NCBI GenBank assembly: GCA_003215475.1
Contig: QCKH01000002.1
Span: forward strand, 62,001 to 126,000
DNA length: 64,000 nt
Source: Prochlorococcus sp. AG-409-L21
GTDB taxonomy: Bacteria > Cyanobacteriota > Cyanobacteriia > PCC-6307 > Cyanobiaceae
Direction: 5' to 3'
Positions 34,054 through 41,608 of this stretch are shown one piece after another. Both the position numbers and the translations under genes were made by a program. Every line of letters begins with the position of its first letter. Position 1 is the stretch's first letter. The notes beneath the pieces are model-generated. The model did not search any database. It saw only the letters and a list, made by a program, of their open reading frames with translations, and was not told where the DNA came from.

Positions 34054-35333
34054 ATCCTCAATCCTTCCTTAATCAGAAGTTGATTCCAGTATTCGTGAAT
34101 CTCTCTTCTTTGTTGAATCCGTTCAGCAAAGTCATAATGACCAATCGCACCATCATTGTGGAGATGCCCTAAACAGCGAGAGACCATCTTTTCATCAAAC
34201 CCTCCTTCATCAACCAAAGTGTTAGTCGCAAGATGCCTAAATCCGTGAGCGTCTTGCTTACCTCTAATGCCGTTCTTTCCATACCCAAGATTCTTTAGGT
34301 GGTCGTTAGGAGTTTGTTTAGAGAGATATGGATTCTTGCCTTTATAAGGACTGAAGAAAATATATTTTTGCTTTCCATTGATTGCATATAAGGCATTCAT
34401 CAATGTCTCCAACTGTGGAGTGTGGGGAATGCAATGGTCGTTAGTCGTATCTCCAAAACTTCTTTTTACCCCTGTTGTGTCTGCGGGTATTACCCAACAC
34501 TTTTTATCAGCATCCAACCAACTCCATTCCATACTTACAACCGCAGAGACCCTTGTAGGCATTAACAAAACTGCTTTAGTTGCCAAATCAACCAAACGGT
34601 CAGCATTGCAATGATTCTGATTGAGGTCTGGAATTAACTTGCTTCTACACTCATCCCAAGAAAGGTGAGGATGAGGTTCCTCTTTAGGTAAATTCGCCTC
34701 AAAAGGAAAAGGTTTATTTAATTGGAAAGGGATTCTGTCGGGATGGATTAAACGGTCAGCAACCGCATAATCAAAAATATTGTTTAGGAATCGCCTATGC
34801 CTCATTGCTTGTTTTGGATGACCTTTTGCAATGCTTGGATTGAGAACTATTTCCTTGATTAGTTGCGTTCCTTCGTATCCAGCAAGTTCATCAACCAACA
34901 TTCCATCAGGCAAGTAATTAAGAATCTGATTAAGACGATTTCTATAAGTTCCATCTGAATCTTTTATATGTTGCTTCTTCCATTCATAGAACTTGTTGAA
35001 GACCTCCTCCAATGTCGTTTCAGATTTGTTGAGGTTGAGTCGCTCACTATATTTTCTTAGATCACAATTATTTTCTTTACCCCATCTCTTCATCTCCTCC
35101 CACTTCTGTAAAACTTCACCAGGTTTCTTGAAATCAATTCCCCAGAAACCAAGCGGAACTTTGTAAGGTCTCTTACCTTTAGGCAAACCAAACCGAGACA
35201 TCCCAACAAACCTTTTCCTTGCCATCGGTGATTTAGATACAACCAAATAGCAACCAGAACCATCAGCAACAGGAATCCACTGTTCTTTTTCCTTTGCTGG
35301 TTGTCTATCAATCCACTTCGCAGTCAGAGGCAT
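34050..35333 (-). CDS. Tyrosine recombinase (integrase) of unit 2
   Basis: A 427-residue integrase. The N-terminal 70 residues (GSGCYLVVSKSPMARKRFVG; KVPLGFWG) form an arm-binding domain, then a core-binding domain (about 105-200) and the catalytic domain with R261 (LLMPTRVSAVVSMEW), H363-x2-R366 (AHGFRHLA), H390 (CLGHLH) and nucleophile Y400 (IGHYDFAER). All five key positions are present and the C-terminal tail is of normal length, so it looks intact. It sits at the right end of unit 2, reads inward and overlaps the Xis-like gene start by one base. Unrelated in detail to the unit 1 integrase. Confidence 0.95.
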   Translation of the reverse strand: MPLTAKWIDRQPAKEKEQWIPVADGSGCYLVVSKSPMARKRFVGMSRFGLPKGKRPYKVPLGFWGIDFKKPGEVLQKWEEMKRWGKENNCDLRKYSERLNLNKSETTLEEVFNKFYEWKKQHIKDSDGTYRNRLNQILNYLPDGMLVDELAGYEGTQLIKEIVLNPSIAKGHPKQAMRHRRFLNNIFDYAVADRLIHPDRIPFQLNKPFPFEANLPKEEPHPHLSWDECRSKLIPDLNQNHCNADRLVDLATKAVLLMPTRVSAVVSMEWSWLDADKKCWVIPADTTGVKRSFGDTTNDHCIPHTPQLETLMNALYAINGKQKYIFFSPYKGKNPYLSKQTPNDHLKNLGYGKNGIRGKQDAHGFRHLATNTLVDEGGFDEKMVSRCLGHLHNDGAIGHYDFAERIQQRREIHEYWNQLLIKEGLRI

Positions 35334-35560
35334 TACTCACCTCCTTCAGGACTCCACCTCCCCTCACACCAGAGGTAGATGTCTGCTCTTCTGAATCCAA
35401 CTCTTCCTTTATTCCCAAACATTGGAACAGGTGCTGGGAATTGCTTCCTTTTAATTGCTCTACGGATAGTTGCCTCTGATGAATCGGTAAGAGTTTTCAC
35501 ATCATCCCAAAACAGAAAATAATTCCGCAAATCATCAGCATCAGTTAGTGTTGCCGTCAT
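35333..35560 (-). CDS. AlpA/excisionase-like DNA-binding protein
   Basis: A 75-residue protein with a MerR-type winged helix layout: FLFWDDVKTLTDSSEATIRR (helix-turn-helix), then RKQFPAPVPMFGNKGRVGFR and the end helix RRADIYLWCEGRW. This is the AlpA/Xis pattern. Its stop shares one base with the integrase start, so the two are coupled, as usual for int-xis modules. It probably controls integrase expression or excision direction. Confidence 0.85.
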   Translation of the reverse strand: MTATLTDADDLRNYFLFWDDVKTLTDSSEATIRRAIKRKQFPAPVPMFGNKGRVGFRRADIYLWCEGRWSPEGGE

Positions 35561-35716
35561 AATAAAATTACTTTTTAAGTTAAAAGTTATAGATTCTAAT
35601 TACATTTAAGGGGATCATTTCCCTGCCTGTAATAGTATTATTATACCACAGAACCAAGTCTGCGTCTACCTTCTGGAGTGATAATTGCATATACTTAAGG
35701 GGGGTCTGGAAAAAAT

Positions 35717-35734
35717 GTTCCCGCTTTGTTCCCG
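35717..35734. promoter_or_regulatory. Two GTTCCCG repeats, candidate arm sites (right end of unit 2)
   Basis: GTTCCCG at 35717-35723 and 35728-35734, 11 bp apart, in the context ATGTTCCCG-C/T-TTTGTTCCCGTT that also occurs at 25924-25946. They lie about 65-85 bp from the right attachment repeat. Confidence 0.6.
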
Positions 35735-35799
35735 TTATTCCCTATAAAATGCAGATACCTCCCTCAAGGGGAGTCGCCAACTAATCAGATACAATCAGG

Positions 35800-35844
35800 T
35801 CAAGTCCCGACGAGGGCACTAGCCCAGACCTCTTCTAAGAGAAA
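35800..35844 (+). repeat. Right attachment repeat (45 bp), outer att copy
   Basis: Exact copy of 17274-17318: the last 19 nt of tRNA-Thr and 26 nt of its downstream region. The upstream part of the tRNA is absent. The similar but diverged terminator continues to about 35870. This is the chromosomal right junction of the island. Confidence 0.9.
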
Positions 35845-36010
35845 CTATCTCAGGGAATAGAGGTTATTTATAGATGCCTTAGATATTCCGCTCTGAAACG
35901 TCATTGCCTTTGTAAGGACAGATATCTTTTAAATGGTTTGTCGTTAGATCAGGATGAATGAGAAGAATTAAACCTGGTCTAAAGAGGGGGATTTACATTA
36001 GATTAAAAAA

Positions 36011-36127
36011 ATAGGTTCCGATGGATATCACCCATTGGAGGCAACAGGGAAAATGTGGTGAGAATCCACTGCTGTCCCGCAACTGTGAACTATCGAGACT
36101 ATCGGTAGCAGTCAGAACGCCTGCCTA
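36011..36127 (+). ncRNA. Cobalamin riboswitch
   Basis: GGTTCCGATGGATATC-type start, the conserved AGAATCCACTGCTGTCCCGC AACTGTGA core (36061-36088) and the B12 box GCAGTCAGAACGCCTGCC ending about 36125 match the AdoCbl riboswitch pattern. It lies 28 bp upstream of hupE and is expected to lower hupE expression when cobalamin is abundant. Confidence 0.93.
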
Positions 36128-36154
36128 ATTAAACAATTCGACGAGGATCGACTT

Positions 36155-36784
36155 ATGTGGCTTTCTGTTTGGAAGAATAAATTGCTTGCGTCAACCAAAA
36201 TATTCCCTTTGCTTATATTGCTTAATTTCACTAAACCAGTATTAGCTCATCATCCATTTGGGGAGGTTAGCAGCACTGAATTGTCAGCATTGGAAGGCTT
36301 TGTAAGTGGAATTGGGCATCCATTACTTGGGCCTGATCACTTACTATTTATTTTAGCTATAGCCCTGGTGGGTTTAAGAAGGCCTAAAAAATGGGTTCTT
36401 CCTCTTGTTGCTATTGGGATAAGTGGTAGTGCCTTCGTACAGTTCCAACCATTGCCTGAGTTTCTGATTCCTTGGACAGAAGCACTTGTTTCTTTATCGT
36501 TAGCAATAGAAGGGTTAATTATTCTCAAACTTTTAAATCCTAAATGGCTCTTACCAATGTTTGCATTGCATGGCTACTTACTAGGAAACACAATTGCTGG
36601 AGTTGAGCCTACACCGCTAATAGGTTATTTCCTAGGACTTCTTATTGCTCAAGCAACTTTACTGCTAATAGTCACAACAGCCTCCAAAAGAATCATGAAC
36701 TGGCTAGGAGTGAATGGGCAAAAAATAACTGCTGGAATTTGGGTTGGTATAGGTCTAGCATTTTCATGGTTTGTACTAACTTGA
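36155..36784 (+). CDS. hupE: HupE/UreJ-family metal (cobalt) transporter
   Basis: A 209-residue membrane protein with an N-terminal signal-like helix (about 10-30) ending LAHH, the HupE signature GIGHPLLGPDHLLFILAIAL (about 50-70) and further hydrophobic helices to the C-terminus. HupE/UreJ proteins carry nickel or cobalt. A cobalamin riboswitch directly upstream makes cobalt the likely substrate, serving B12 synthesis (cobI is also in this window). The start ATG follows a GAGGA ribosome binding site by 8 bp. First chromosomal gene to the right of the island. Confidence 0.92.
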   Translation: MWLSVWKNKLLASTKIFPLLILLNFTKPVLAHHPFGEVSSTELSALEGFVSGIGHPLLGPDHLLFILAIALVGLRRPKKWVLPLVAIGISGSAFVQFQPLPEFLIPWTEALVSLSLAIEGLIILKLLNPKWLLPMFALHGYLLGNTIAGVEPTPLIGYFLGLLIAQATLLLIVTTASKRIMNWLGVNGQKITAGIWVGIGLAFSWFVLT

Positions 36785-36947
36785 TGAGAAAAAACAAGTA
36801 TAAAAATCAACTTCAATGACAATTTAATAGGCTTTGGAGATTTCTAGCGTTGAAGATTGATGCCTAAAGTGAAAAGTTAGACAAATCCCTTTTTACTTTC
36901 ATATCGGCCATCAAGCCTAGACCCCTCACTTCTCTGCGCAAATCCTT

Positions 36948-37202
36948 TCAAGTAAGTCCCATTACTTTGACTCCATAGATAATTAGCCCACACCCAACTA
37001 AACAAATATTGACCAAGCCCATCCCCACAAGACCTACGGAAACAATTCCCATTGAAACACCTCCAATAGCAACAAGCCCCATTGGGACTAATCCAATTGC
37101 AATAATTCCACGAGGAGCAATACCAATAGCTACAAATTTGCTTATCGCATTAAAATTTGAATTGGTTTTCAACTGGCTTGTTGGTTCTGAATTAGAGGTC
37201 AA
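36948..37202 (-). CDS. Gly-every-fifth-residue repeat protein (84 aa)
   Basis: After a polar 22-residue start the rest is a regular hydrophobic repeat with Gly (or Met-Gly) every fifth residue: GIIAIGLVPMGLVAIGGVSM and so on to the C-terminus. It shares the repeat with the gene at 37231 just upstream on the same strand. The period could form a beta-helix-like or glycine-zipper membrane structure. No function known. Confidence 0.65.
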   Translation of the reverse strand: MTSNSEPTSQLKTNSNFNAISKFVAIGIAPRGIIAIGLVPMGLVAIGGVSMGIVSVGLVGMGLVNICLVGCGLIIYGVKVMGLT

Positions 37203-37230
37203 ATTACTTTAGGCAGTGCTAATAAATCAT

Positions 37231-37683
37231 TTAGTTAAAGGTATGGCTAGAGCATGGCATCCAAAAATCACCCATTTTATGTACACCGAAACATCCAAGT
37301 TTTTTTGCTTCTTTTTCTGCCTTGGCTTTGGAAGAATAAGAAAAAATATTCTTTTGAGGCGGAGAACCTTCATTATTTCTTACTTCAACAATATCTGATT
37401 CAATAGGATTCCAAACTTTTAGACCCATAGTTGTAATCCCAGCTGAGAAGATTCCCATACCAACTATTGAGGCATTGACAACTCCCATAGCTACTACTCC
37501 AAAAGAGATCACCCCCATGGGAACTATTCCAATAGTCACAATACCCATTGGAACTACGCCAATAGATATGAATCCAAGTGGTGCTATTCCAAAGGCAATT
37601 GTTTTAGGTCGCCCCCCACAATGTGAAGGGGTATTTATTAGCTGTTGATCTGATTTACTTGAGTTTGTCATTACGAGATTCAA
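37231..37683 (-). CDS. Gly-repeat protein fused to a DUF3721-like domain (150 aa)
   Basis: Residues 25-95 are the same Gly-every-five repeat (GVVPMGIVTIGIVPMGVISF). After a linker, residues about 115-150 (KAEKEAKKLGCFGVHKMGDF, then WMPCSSH) form a small Cys/His-containing domain resembling DUF3721. It overlaps the next gene upstream by 4 bp (37680-37683), whose product carries the same domain, so this is a fusion of repeat and domain. The CFGVHKMGD and MPC residues could bind metal. Confidence 0.7.
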   Translation of the reverse strand: MNLVMTNSSKSDQQLINTPSHCGGRPKTIAFGIAPLGFISIGVVPMGIVTIGIVPMGVISFGVVAMGVVNASIVGMGIFSAGITTMGLKVWNPIESDIVEVRNNEGSPPQKNIFSYSSKAKAEKEAKKLGCFGVHKMGDFWMPCSSHTFN

Positions 37684-37931
37684 TGGTTGTGGTGATTATG
37701 TCCATAGCCACTTTCTTTCTTATCCTTTTCATGAACTTTATGAATTTTGCAAGGCATCCATTTATCTCCCATTTTATGAGCACCAGTACAATTGAAATGG
37801 ACAGATGCTTTTTCAGCTTCTGATTGAGAGTTGTAAAGCATAGGAATTCTGTTTTCTTTAGAACCCTTCGCACAGGAAATCAAGCTCACAGAAGCAAGCA
37901 TGATTAACAAAATACTGTTCAAAGTAACCAA
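37680..37931 (-). CDS. DUF3721-like lipoprotein (83 aa)
   Basis: An N-terminal lipoprotein-type signal (ILLIMLASVSLISCAKG, lipobox LISC) is followed by a 35-residue domain (EAEKASVHFNCTGAHKMGDK, then WMPCKIH) and a His-rich tail (GYGHNHHNH). The two cysteines, the GAHKMGD histidine and the His-rich end suggest metal binding in the envelope. First gene of the leftward trio. Confidence 0.75.
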   Translation of the reverse strand: MVTLNSILLIMLASVSLISCAKGSKENRIPMLYNSQSEAEKASVHFNCTGAHKMGDKWMPCKIHKVHEKDKKESGYGHNHHNH

Positions 37932-38210
37932 ATCATCTTTATATTATGTTAACCAGGGTCTAGAGATTGTCACCATAAACATAAAAAAAATGCAATTATT
38001 TTTAAATAAAATTGGAACCATCTCAAATTGAATATTCTAAATCTATAGATAAAATTTTAAATATAATTTGAAAAAATTGAATATGGTTAATATTCTCAAA
38101 CAGATCTACTGCAACAATTTTAGGCAAGTTAGTTCACTGCGACCTATACATGGTTTCCAAATGATAAATAACTCAGCTTAATCTTTTACAATCAAACCAT
38201 TGTGCTATAT

Positions 38211-38402
38211 CTATCCAATTCCTGGGAGATCAAAAGATAGCTTGTCTTCTAAAGCAACTAAGTATTTCTGAACTGCTGGAATACGCAACAAAGCTAGAGG
38301 AGCAACAATATTGATAAATATCCATGCCCCACCTAATATTGGGGCCCATTTACCAAATCTCTTAAGAAAGCCTTTTTCTTTTTTTTCTTCTGACATTGCC
38401 AA
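38211..38402 (-). CDS. Small single-pass membrane protein (63 aa)
   Basis: A charged N-terminus (SEEKKEKGFLKRFGKWA) then a hydrophobic helix (PILGGAWIFINIVAPLALL) and an amphipathic end. It looks like a small picocyanobacterial thylakoid or plasma membrane protein. Start ATG 38402 or the second ATG at 38396. About 280 bp of AT-rich sequence before it (37932-38210) holds no gene I can support. Confidence 0.65.
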   Translation of the reverse strand: MAMSEEKKEKGFLKRFGKWAPILGGAWIFINIVAPLALLRIPAVQKYLVALEDKLSFDLPGIG

Positions 38403-38446
38403 AGCCCATAAAACTTGCCAATTTTAAATTAGGTTAGTTTTCGAGC

Positions 38447-38629
38447 ATGGCATCAACTTTTACTAAACAAAAATATCGTTGCAAAGATTGCATATATTCT
38501 TACGACCCTGCAAAAGGAGACAAGTCTCAAGGAATCCCTCCAGGAGTTCCCTTTGAAGACCTGCCTGCAAGCTGGGTATGTCCATTATGTAAGGCAAATA
38601 AGAAAAGGTTCGTGCCTCGTAAAAGCTAA
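38447..38629 (+). CDS. Rubredoxin, atypical
   Basis: A 60-residue soluble rubredoxin fold: [16 protein letters not shown] and [12 protein letters not shown] with four cysteines for one iron, and the usual [16 protein letters not shown] middle. The glycine normally following the second cysteine of each CxxCG knuckle is replaced by Ile and Lys, so the iron environment or partner may differ. No membrane anchor, unlike the photosystem-linked cyanobacterial rubredoxin. Probably an electron carrier. Confidence 0.9.
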   Translation: MASTFTKQKYRCKDCIYSYDPAKGDKSQGIPPGVPFEDLPASWVCPLCKANKKRFVPRKS

Positions 38630-38697
38630 TAACCCTCATTATTAATTTTGTTTGATAGTAATTATATTTATATTGCAATAGATCCAGGAGATAAGAT

Positions 38698-39423
38698 TTA
38701 AATATCTCTAGATCTTTTAGTAACAAGTAAATTAAGAACACCTAAAATAAATATCGTTAAAATAGAAAGTATAAATATACTTAAGTAAGGGCCTTGTAAT
38801 GCACTTACATCTCCCTTTAAAACTTCTCCAAAACTAGCAGATCCAAGTTCTTTTATAGTGAATCCACCAGCAACAAAAGGAGCATCAGAAATCAATATGC
38901 TTATAATTAGTGCTGGCATAAACTTTCTCCAGGATATCTTTGTCAATCCAATTGCATAACAAACAAAATCAAAGAATTGTGTCATCAAAAAAGCAGTCAT
39001 TAAAAAGAAATTATGCTCAATATATTGCTTGCCAATCTTTTCTATTCTTTTCATCTGTCTATTCCCTAAAAATTTCTCAACAAAACTTTTACCCAATCTT
39101 CTTGATAGAAAGAAAGAAGAAGAGCATGAAGAGAAATCAGCCAGAAAAATAATTATCATGCCAGCCTCAATTCCAAATAGATAACCGGCAATAACTGAAC
39201 AATATGTTCCTGGAATCGCAGGAATAATAATGCTTATAAACCTCAAAGTAAAAATTAATAATAAAGCAAATATATTTAAATTTTTGATCTCACTTTGACC
39301 GGTCTCAAGTAACCTATTGATTTGGTTAATATCAAATAATTTATAGCTAAGAATCATAGCCATAATGATAAAAATTAAGATTATGTATTTACACAAAAAT
39401 TTTTTTTGGTTCCCATCAATCAT
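38698..39423 (-). CDS. TVP38/TMEM64-family (VTT domain) membrane protein
   Basis: A 241-residue polytopic protein with about six hydrophobic segments. The VTT/SNARE-associated signature is seen as AIPGTYCSVIAGYLFGIEAG (about 77-96) and FFLMTAFLMTQFFDFVCYAIGLTKISW (about 150-175). The family includes putative lipid scramblases and transporters; substrate unknown. It is divergent from the flavoprotein gene across a short region holding a perfect inverted repeat. Confidence 0.85.
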   Translation of the reverse strand: MIDGNQKKFLCKYIILIFIIMAMILSYKLFDINQINRLLETGQSEIKNLNIFALLLIFTLRFISIIIPAIPGTYCSVIAGYLFGIEAGMIIIFLADFSSCSSSFFLSRRLGKSFVEKFLGNRQMKRIEKIGKQYIEHNFFLMTAFLMTQFFDFVCYAIGLTKISWRKFMPALIISILISDAPFVAGGFTIKELGSASFGEVLKGDVSALQGPYLSIFILSILTIFILGVLNLLVTKRSRDI

Positions 39424-39449
39424 AAAATCTCTATAAGAGTTTAATTATC

Positions 39450-39486
39450 ATCTGCTAATTAAAGGCGTATCCTTTAATTAGCAGAT
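39450..39486. repeat. Perfect 16-bp inverted repeat with 5-nt loop
   Basis: ATCTGCTAATTAAAGG (39450-39465), loop CGTAT, CCTTTAATTAGCAGAT (39471-39486). Both arms match without mismatch. It lies between the divergent TVP38 and flavoprotein genes and reaches into the only possible start region of the latter. It could be an operator, a translation-blocking hairpin or a scar of a mobile hairpin. Confidence 0.85.
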
Positions 39487-39495
39487 AGATTAAAA

Positions 39496-40737
39496 ATCAC
39501 TTTACCGGAGCCCATCGATCTAATAGTAATTGGAGGGGGGGCTGCAGGTTTCATGGGAGCCATTACCGCAGCAGAAGAGGGTCTTAATTCTGTAGCTATT
39601 TTTGAATCAACTTCAAAAACACTCGAAAAAGTAAGAATTAGTGGAGGAGGGCGCTGCAATGTCACTAATGCATGCTGGGAATCTAAAGATCTAGCAAGGA
39701 ATTACCCTCGAGGGGAAAAAGCATTATTAGGGGCGTTTAGCAGATTCTCTACTGGTGATGCCGTCGAATGGTTTAAAGAGAAAGGGTTGCACTTAACTAT
39801 TGAAAAAGATGGGCGTATGTTTCCTCGGTCAAACTCTTCTATAGAAGTAATACGATGCCTTCAAGATGCTGCTCAAAAAGCTGGAATCAAGTGCTTAACT
39901 GGCTTAGATATTCAGAAAGTTGAGTCCCTAGGAATTAATAAAGGTTTTCGCATAAAATCAAGAACCAAAGGCTTCTTCTATGCAAAAAGAATTCTTCTGG
40001 CTACTGGTGGAAGCCCTACTGGAAAAAAAATTGCTAGTGAACTTGGTCACAAAGTAATTCAAGCAGTACCATCACTTTTTACATTTAAGATTGCTTCTTC
40101 TTGGCTTAAGACTTGTGCAGGTATTGCAGTTGATGATGTCAAAATTAAGTTAAAAGTAAAGGACAAGATGTTTGAGCAATATGGAAGAATATTAATTACT
40201 CATTGGGGCTTAAGTGGCCCTGCTATTTTAAAGTTATCTGCATTTGCAGCAAGAGATCTAAACTTGGAAAAATATAACGCTAAATTATTTATTAATTGGT
40301 CAAGTCAAAATATTAAAGATGCACAAGATTTATTAAATCTTTGCAGGAAGGACCTATCAAATAAAAAAATTAAAAATCATCATCCATTTAGAAATATTCC
40401 CAAGAGACTTTGGTTATCTATACTTAAAAGTATACAGCTTAACCCAGACATAAACTGGTCAAATCTCTCCAAGTCACATGGAAACTCTCTTTACAAAGCC
40501 TTAACAAATAACGACCATATTATTTCAGGGAAGGGTCCTTTTGGAGAAGAGTTTGTGACTGCAGGAGGAATTAATTTAAATGAAATTAAACCAAATACTA
40601 TGGAAAGTCGTATATGTAGGAATCTATATTTTGCAGGTGAGATTTTGAATGTAGATGGTGTAACTGGAGGTTTTAATTTCCAACATTGTTGGACAAGTGG
40701 GTGGATTGCAGGGCAATCAATTGCAGCAAATACTTAG
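39496..40737 (+). CDS. NAD(P)/FAD-dependent oxidoreductase, YhiN/HI0933 family
   Basis: Starts with a dinucleotide-binding motif DLIVIGGGAAGFMGAITAAE and has VRISGGGRCNVTNACWES and the C-terminal FAGEILNVDGVTGGFNFQHC then WTSG, all typical of the HI0933-like flavoproteins of unknown reaction. The first ATG (39553) lies inside the Rossmann motif and cannot be the true start. Upstream, the frame is open only to the stop at 39475-39477 and contains no ATG, GTG or TTG. I place the start tentatively at ATC 39496, which gives the usual N-terminus; ATC 39514 is the other option. Confidence 0.85.
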   Translation: MTLPEPIDLIVIGGGAAGFMGAITAAEEGLNSVAIFESTSKTLEKVRISGGGRCNVTNACWESKDLARNYPRGEKALLGAFSRFSTGDAVEWFKEKGLHLTIEKDGRMFPRSNSSIEVIRCLQDAAQKAGIKCLTGLDIQKVESLGINKGFRIKSRTKGFFYAKRILLATGGSPTGKKIASELGHKVIQAVPSLFTFKIASSWLKTCAGIAVDDVKIKLKVKDKMFEQYGRILITHWGLSGPAILKLSAFAARDLNLEKYNAKLFINWSSQNIKDAQDLLNLCRKDLSNKKIKNHHPFRNIPKRLWLSILKSIQLNPDINWSNLSKSHGNSLYKALTNNDHIISGKGPFGEEFVTAGGINLNEIKPNTMESRICRNLYFAGEILNVDGVTGGFNFQHCWTSGWIAGQSIAANT

Positions 40738-40809
40738 AAAGATAATGTTATATCTATAAAAAATGGTGTAAATCAAAATAAAACCTATACTAAATAAAAA
40801 AATCATTTC

Positions 40810-41196
40810 ATGATTGGAAATCCATACTTAATTGCTCTTGCTCTTATTGAGCAAGATGGGAAAAGAGCATTACCACTCGGGGGTAAGTCTTTGGGTAAGA
40901 GCATCGATTCCAATTCGAATCCCGAGAAAGCTGGTTCAGATCTCATTCAACAATTACTTTTAAGAATATTCCAAAAAAGTGATCAATCTCCCTTGAAAAG
41001 ATCTTTTCAAAATAATAGTCTTCTTTTAATTCAAATACCTATGGAATTAATGCAAGAGAGAGTCCCTAAAATCAAATCTGAATGGATCAGGTCTGGCAAC
41101 AATGAAAAACTTATCAGCGAGCTTAAAAACATCTGTGAAAATGTATGGAGCATTACCTTTACTAAGGCTCAAGGAGTCCAATCAAAAAAACTCTAA
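40810..41196 (+). CDS. Unrecognised 128-residue protein
   Basis: A soluble protein with a plausible core helix set (IGNPYLIALALIEQDGKRAL; GSDLIQQLLLRIFQKS; LLLIQIPMELMQERVPKIKS). No motif recognised. It is probably a picocyanobacterial conserved protein. It sits between the flavoprotein and rpsU genes on the same strand. Confidence 0.65.
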   Translation: MIGNPYLIALALIEQDGKRALPLGGKSLGKSIDSNSNPEKAGSDLIQQLLLRIFQKSDQSPLKRSFQNNSLLLIQIPMELMQERVPKIKSEWIRSGNNEKLISELKNICENVWSITFTKAQGVQSKKL

Positions 41197-41280
41197 TAAA
41201 ACCTCAACTTATTTGCAGATCTCAAAGGGTGATACAAGCATCCTGATAGAATATTAGTCTTTAGTTTTAAAATCTTTCTT

Positions 41281-41457
41281 TTGACTCAAGTAACTGTTGG
41301 CGAAAACGAAGGTATTGAATCAGCTTTAAGACGTTTTAAACGTCAAGTTTCAAAAGCTGGTATTTTTGGAGAACTAAAGCGTTTGCGTCATCATGAAACC
41401 CCTGTCGAGAAATATAAGAGAAAGCTCCAACAAAGGCGAAGAAGTCGCCGTCGCTAA
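41281..41457 (+). CDS. rpsU: 30S ribosomal protein S21
   Basis: A 58-residue S21 starting with TTG ([20 protein letters not shown]) and ending in the Arg-rich tail QQRRRSRRR. Length and sequence are typical. S21 is a late-assembling small-subunit protein that affects translation initiation. The TTG start may keep its level low. Confidence 0.95.
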   Translation: MTQVTVGENEGIESALRRFKRQVSKAGIFGELKRLRHHETPVEKYKRKLQQRRRSRRR

Positions 41458-41608
41458 ATAATTGAACTTAGGCTCAAAGCAAATCAAAACAGAAAGGAAA
41501 AAATCGAAACACTTTTTTTCATTAATTCATTTTTGAATGCATTCAAAACTTCCAAGAGAGAGATAAAATTTTTATGATAAATCTATGGTTTTAACAAACC
41601 AATAAGTC

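Noticed and set aside
34378-34614. 78-codon frame opposite the unit 2 integrase
   Set aside because: It is antisense to conserved integrase coding sequence.
37009-37212. 67-codon rightward frame rich in Pro/Thr/Ile opposite the Gly-repeat gene
   Set aside because: The regular repeat on the minus strand creates a mirror repeat here. The minus-strand reading fits the neighbouring fusion protein and is preferred.
39535-39541. Seven-G run as a frameshift explaining the missing flavoprotein start
   Set aside because: The codons on both sides of the run (DLIVIGGGAAGF) are already in one frame and match the family, so a miscount there would break the motif rather than repair the start.
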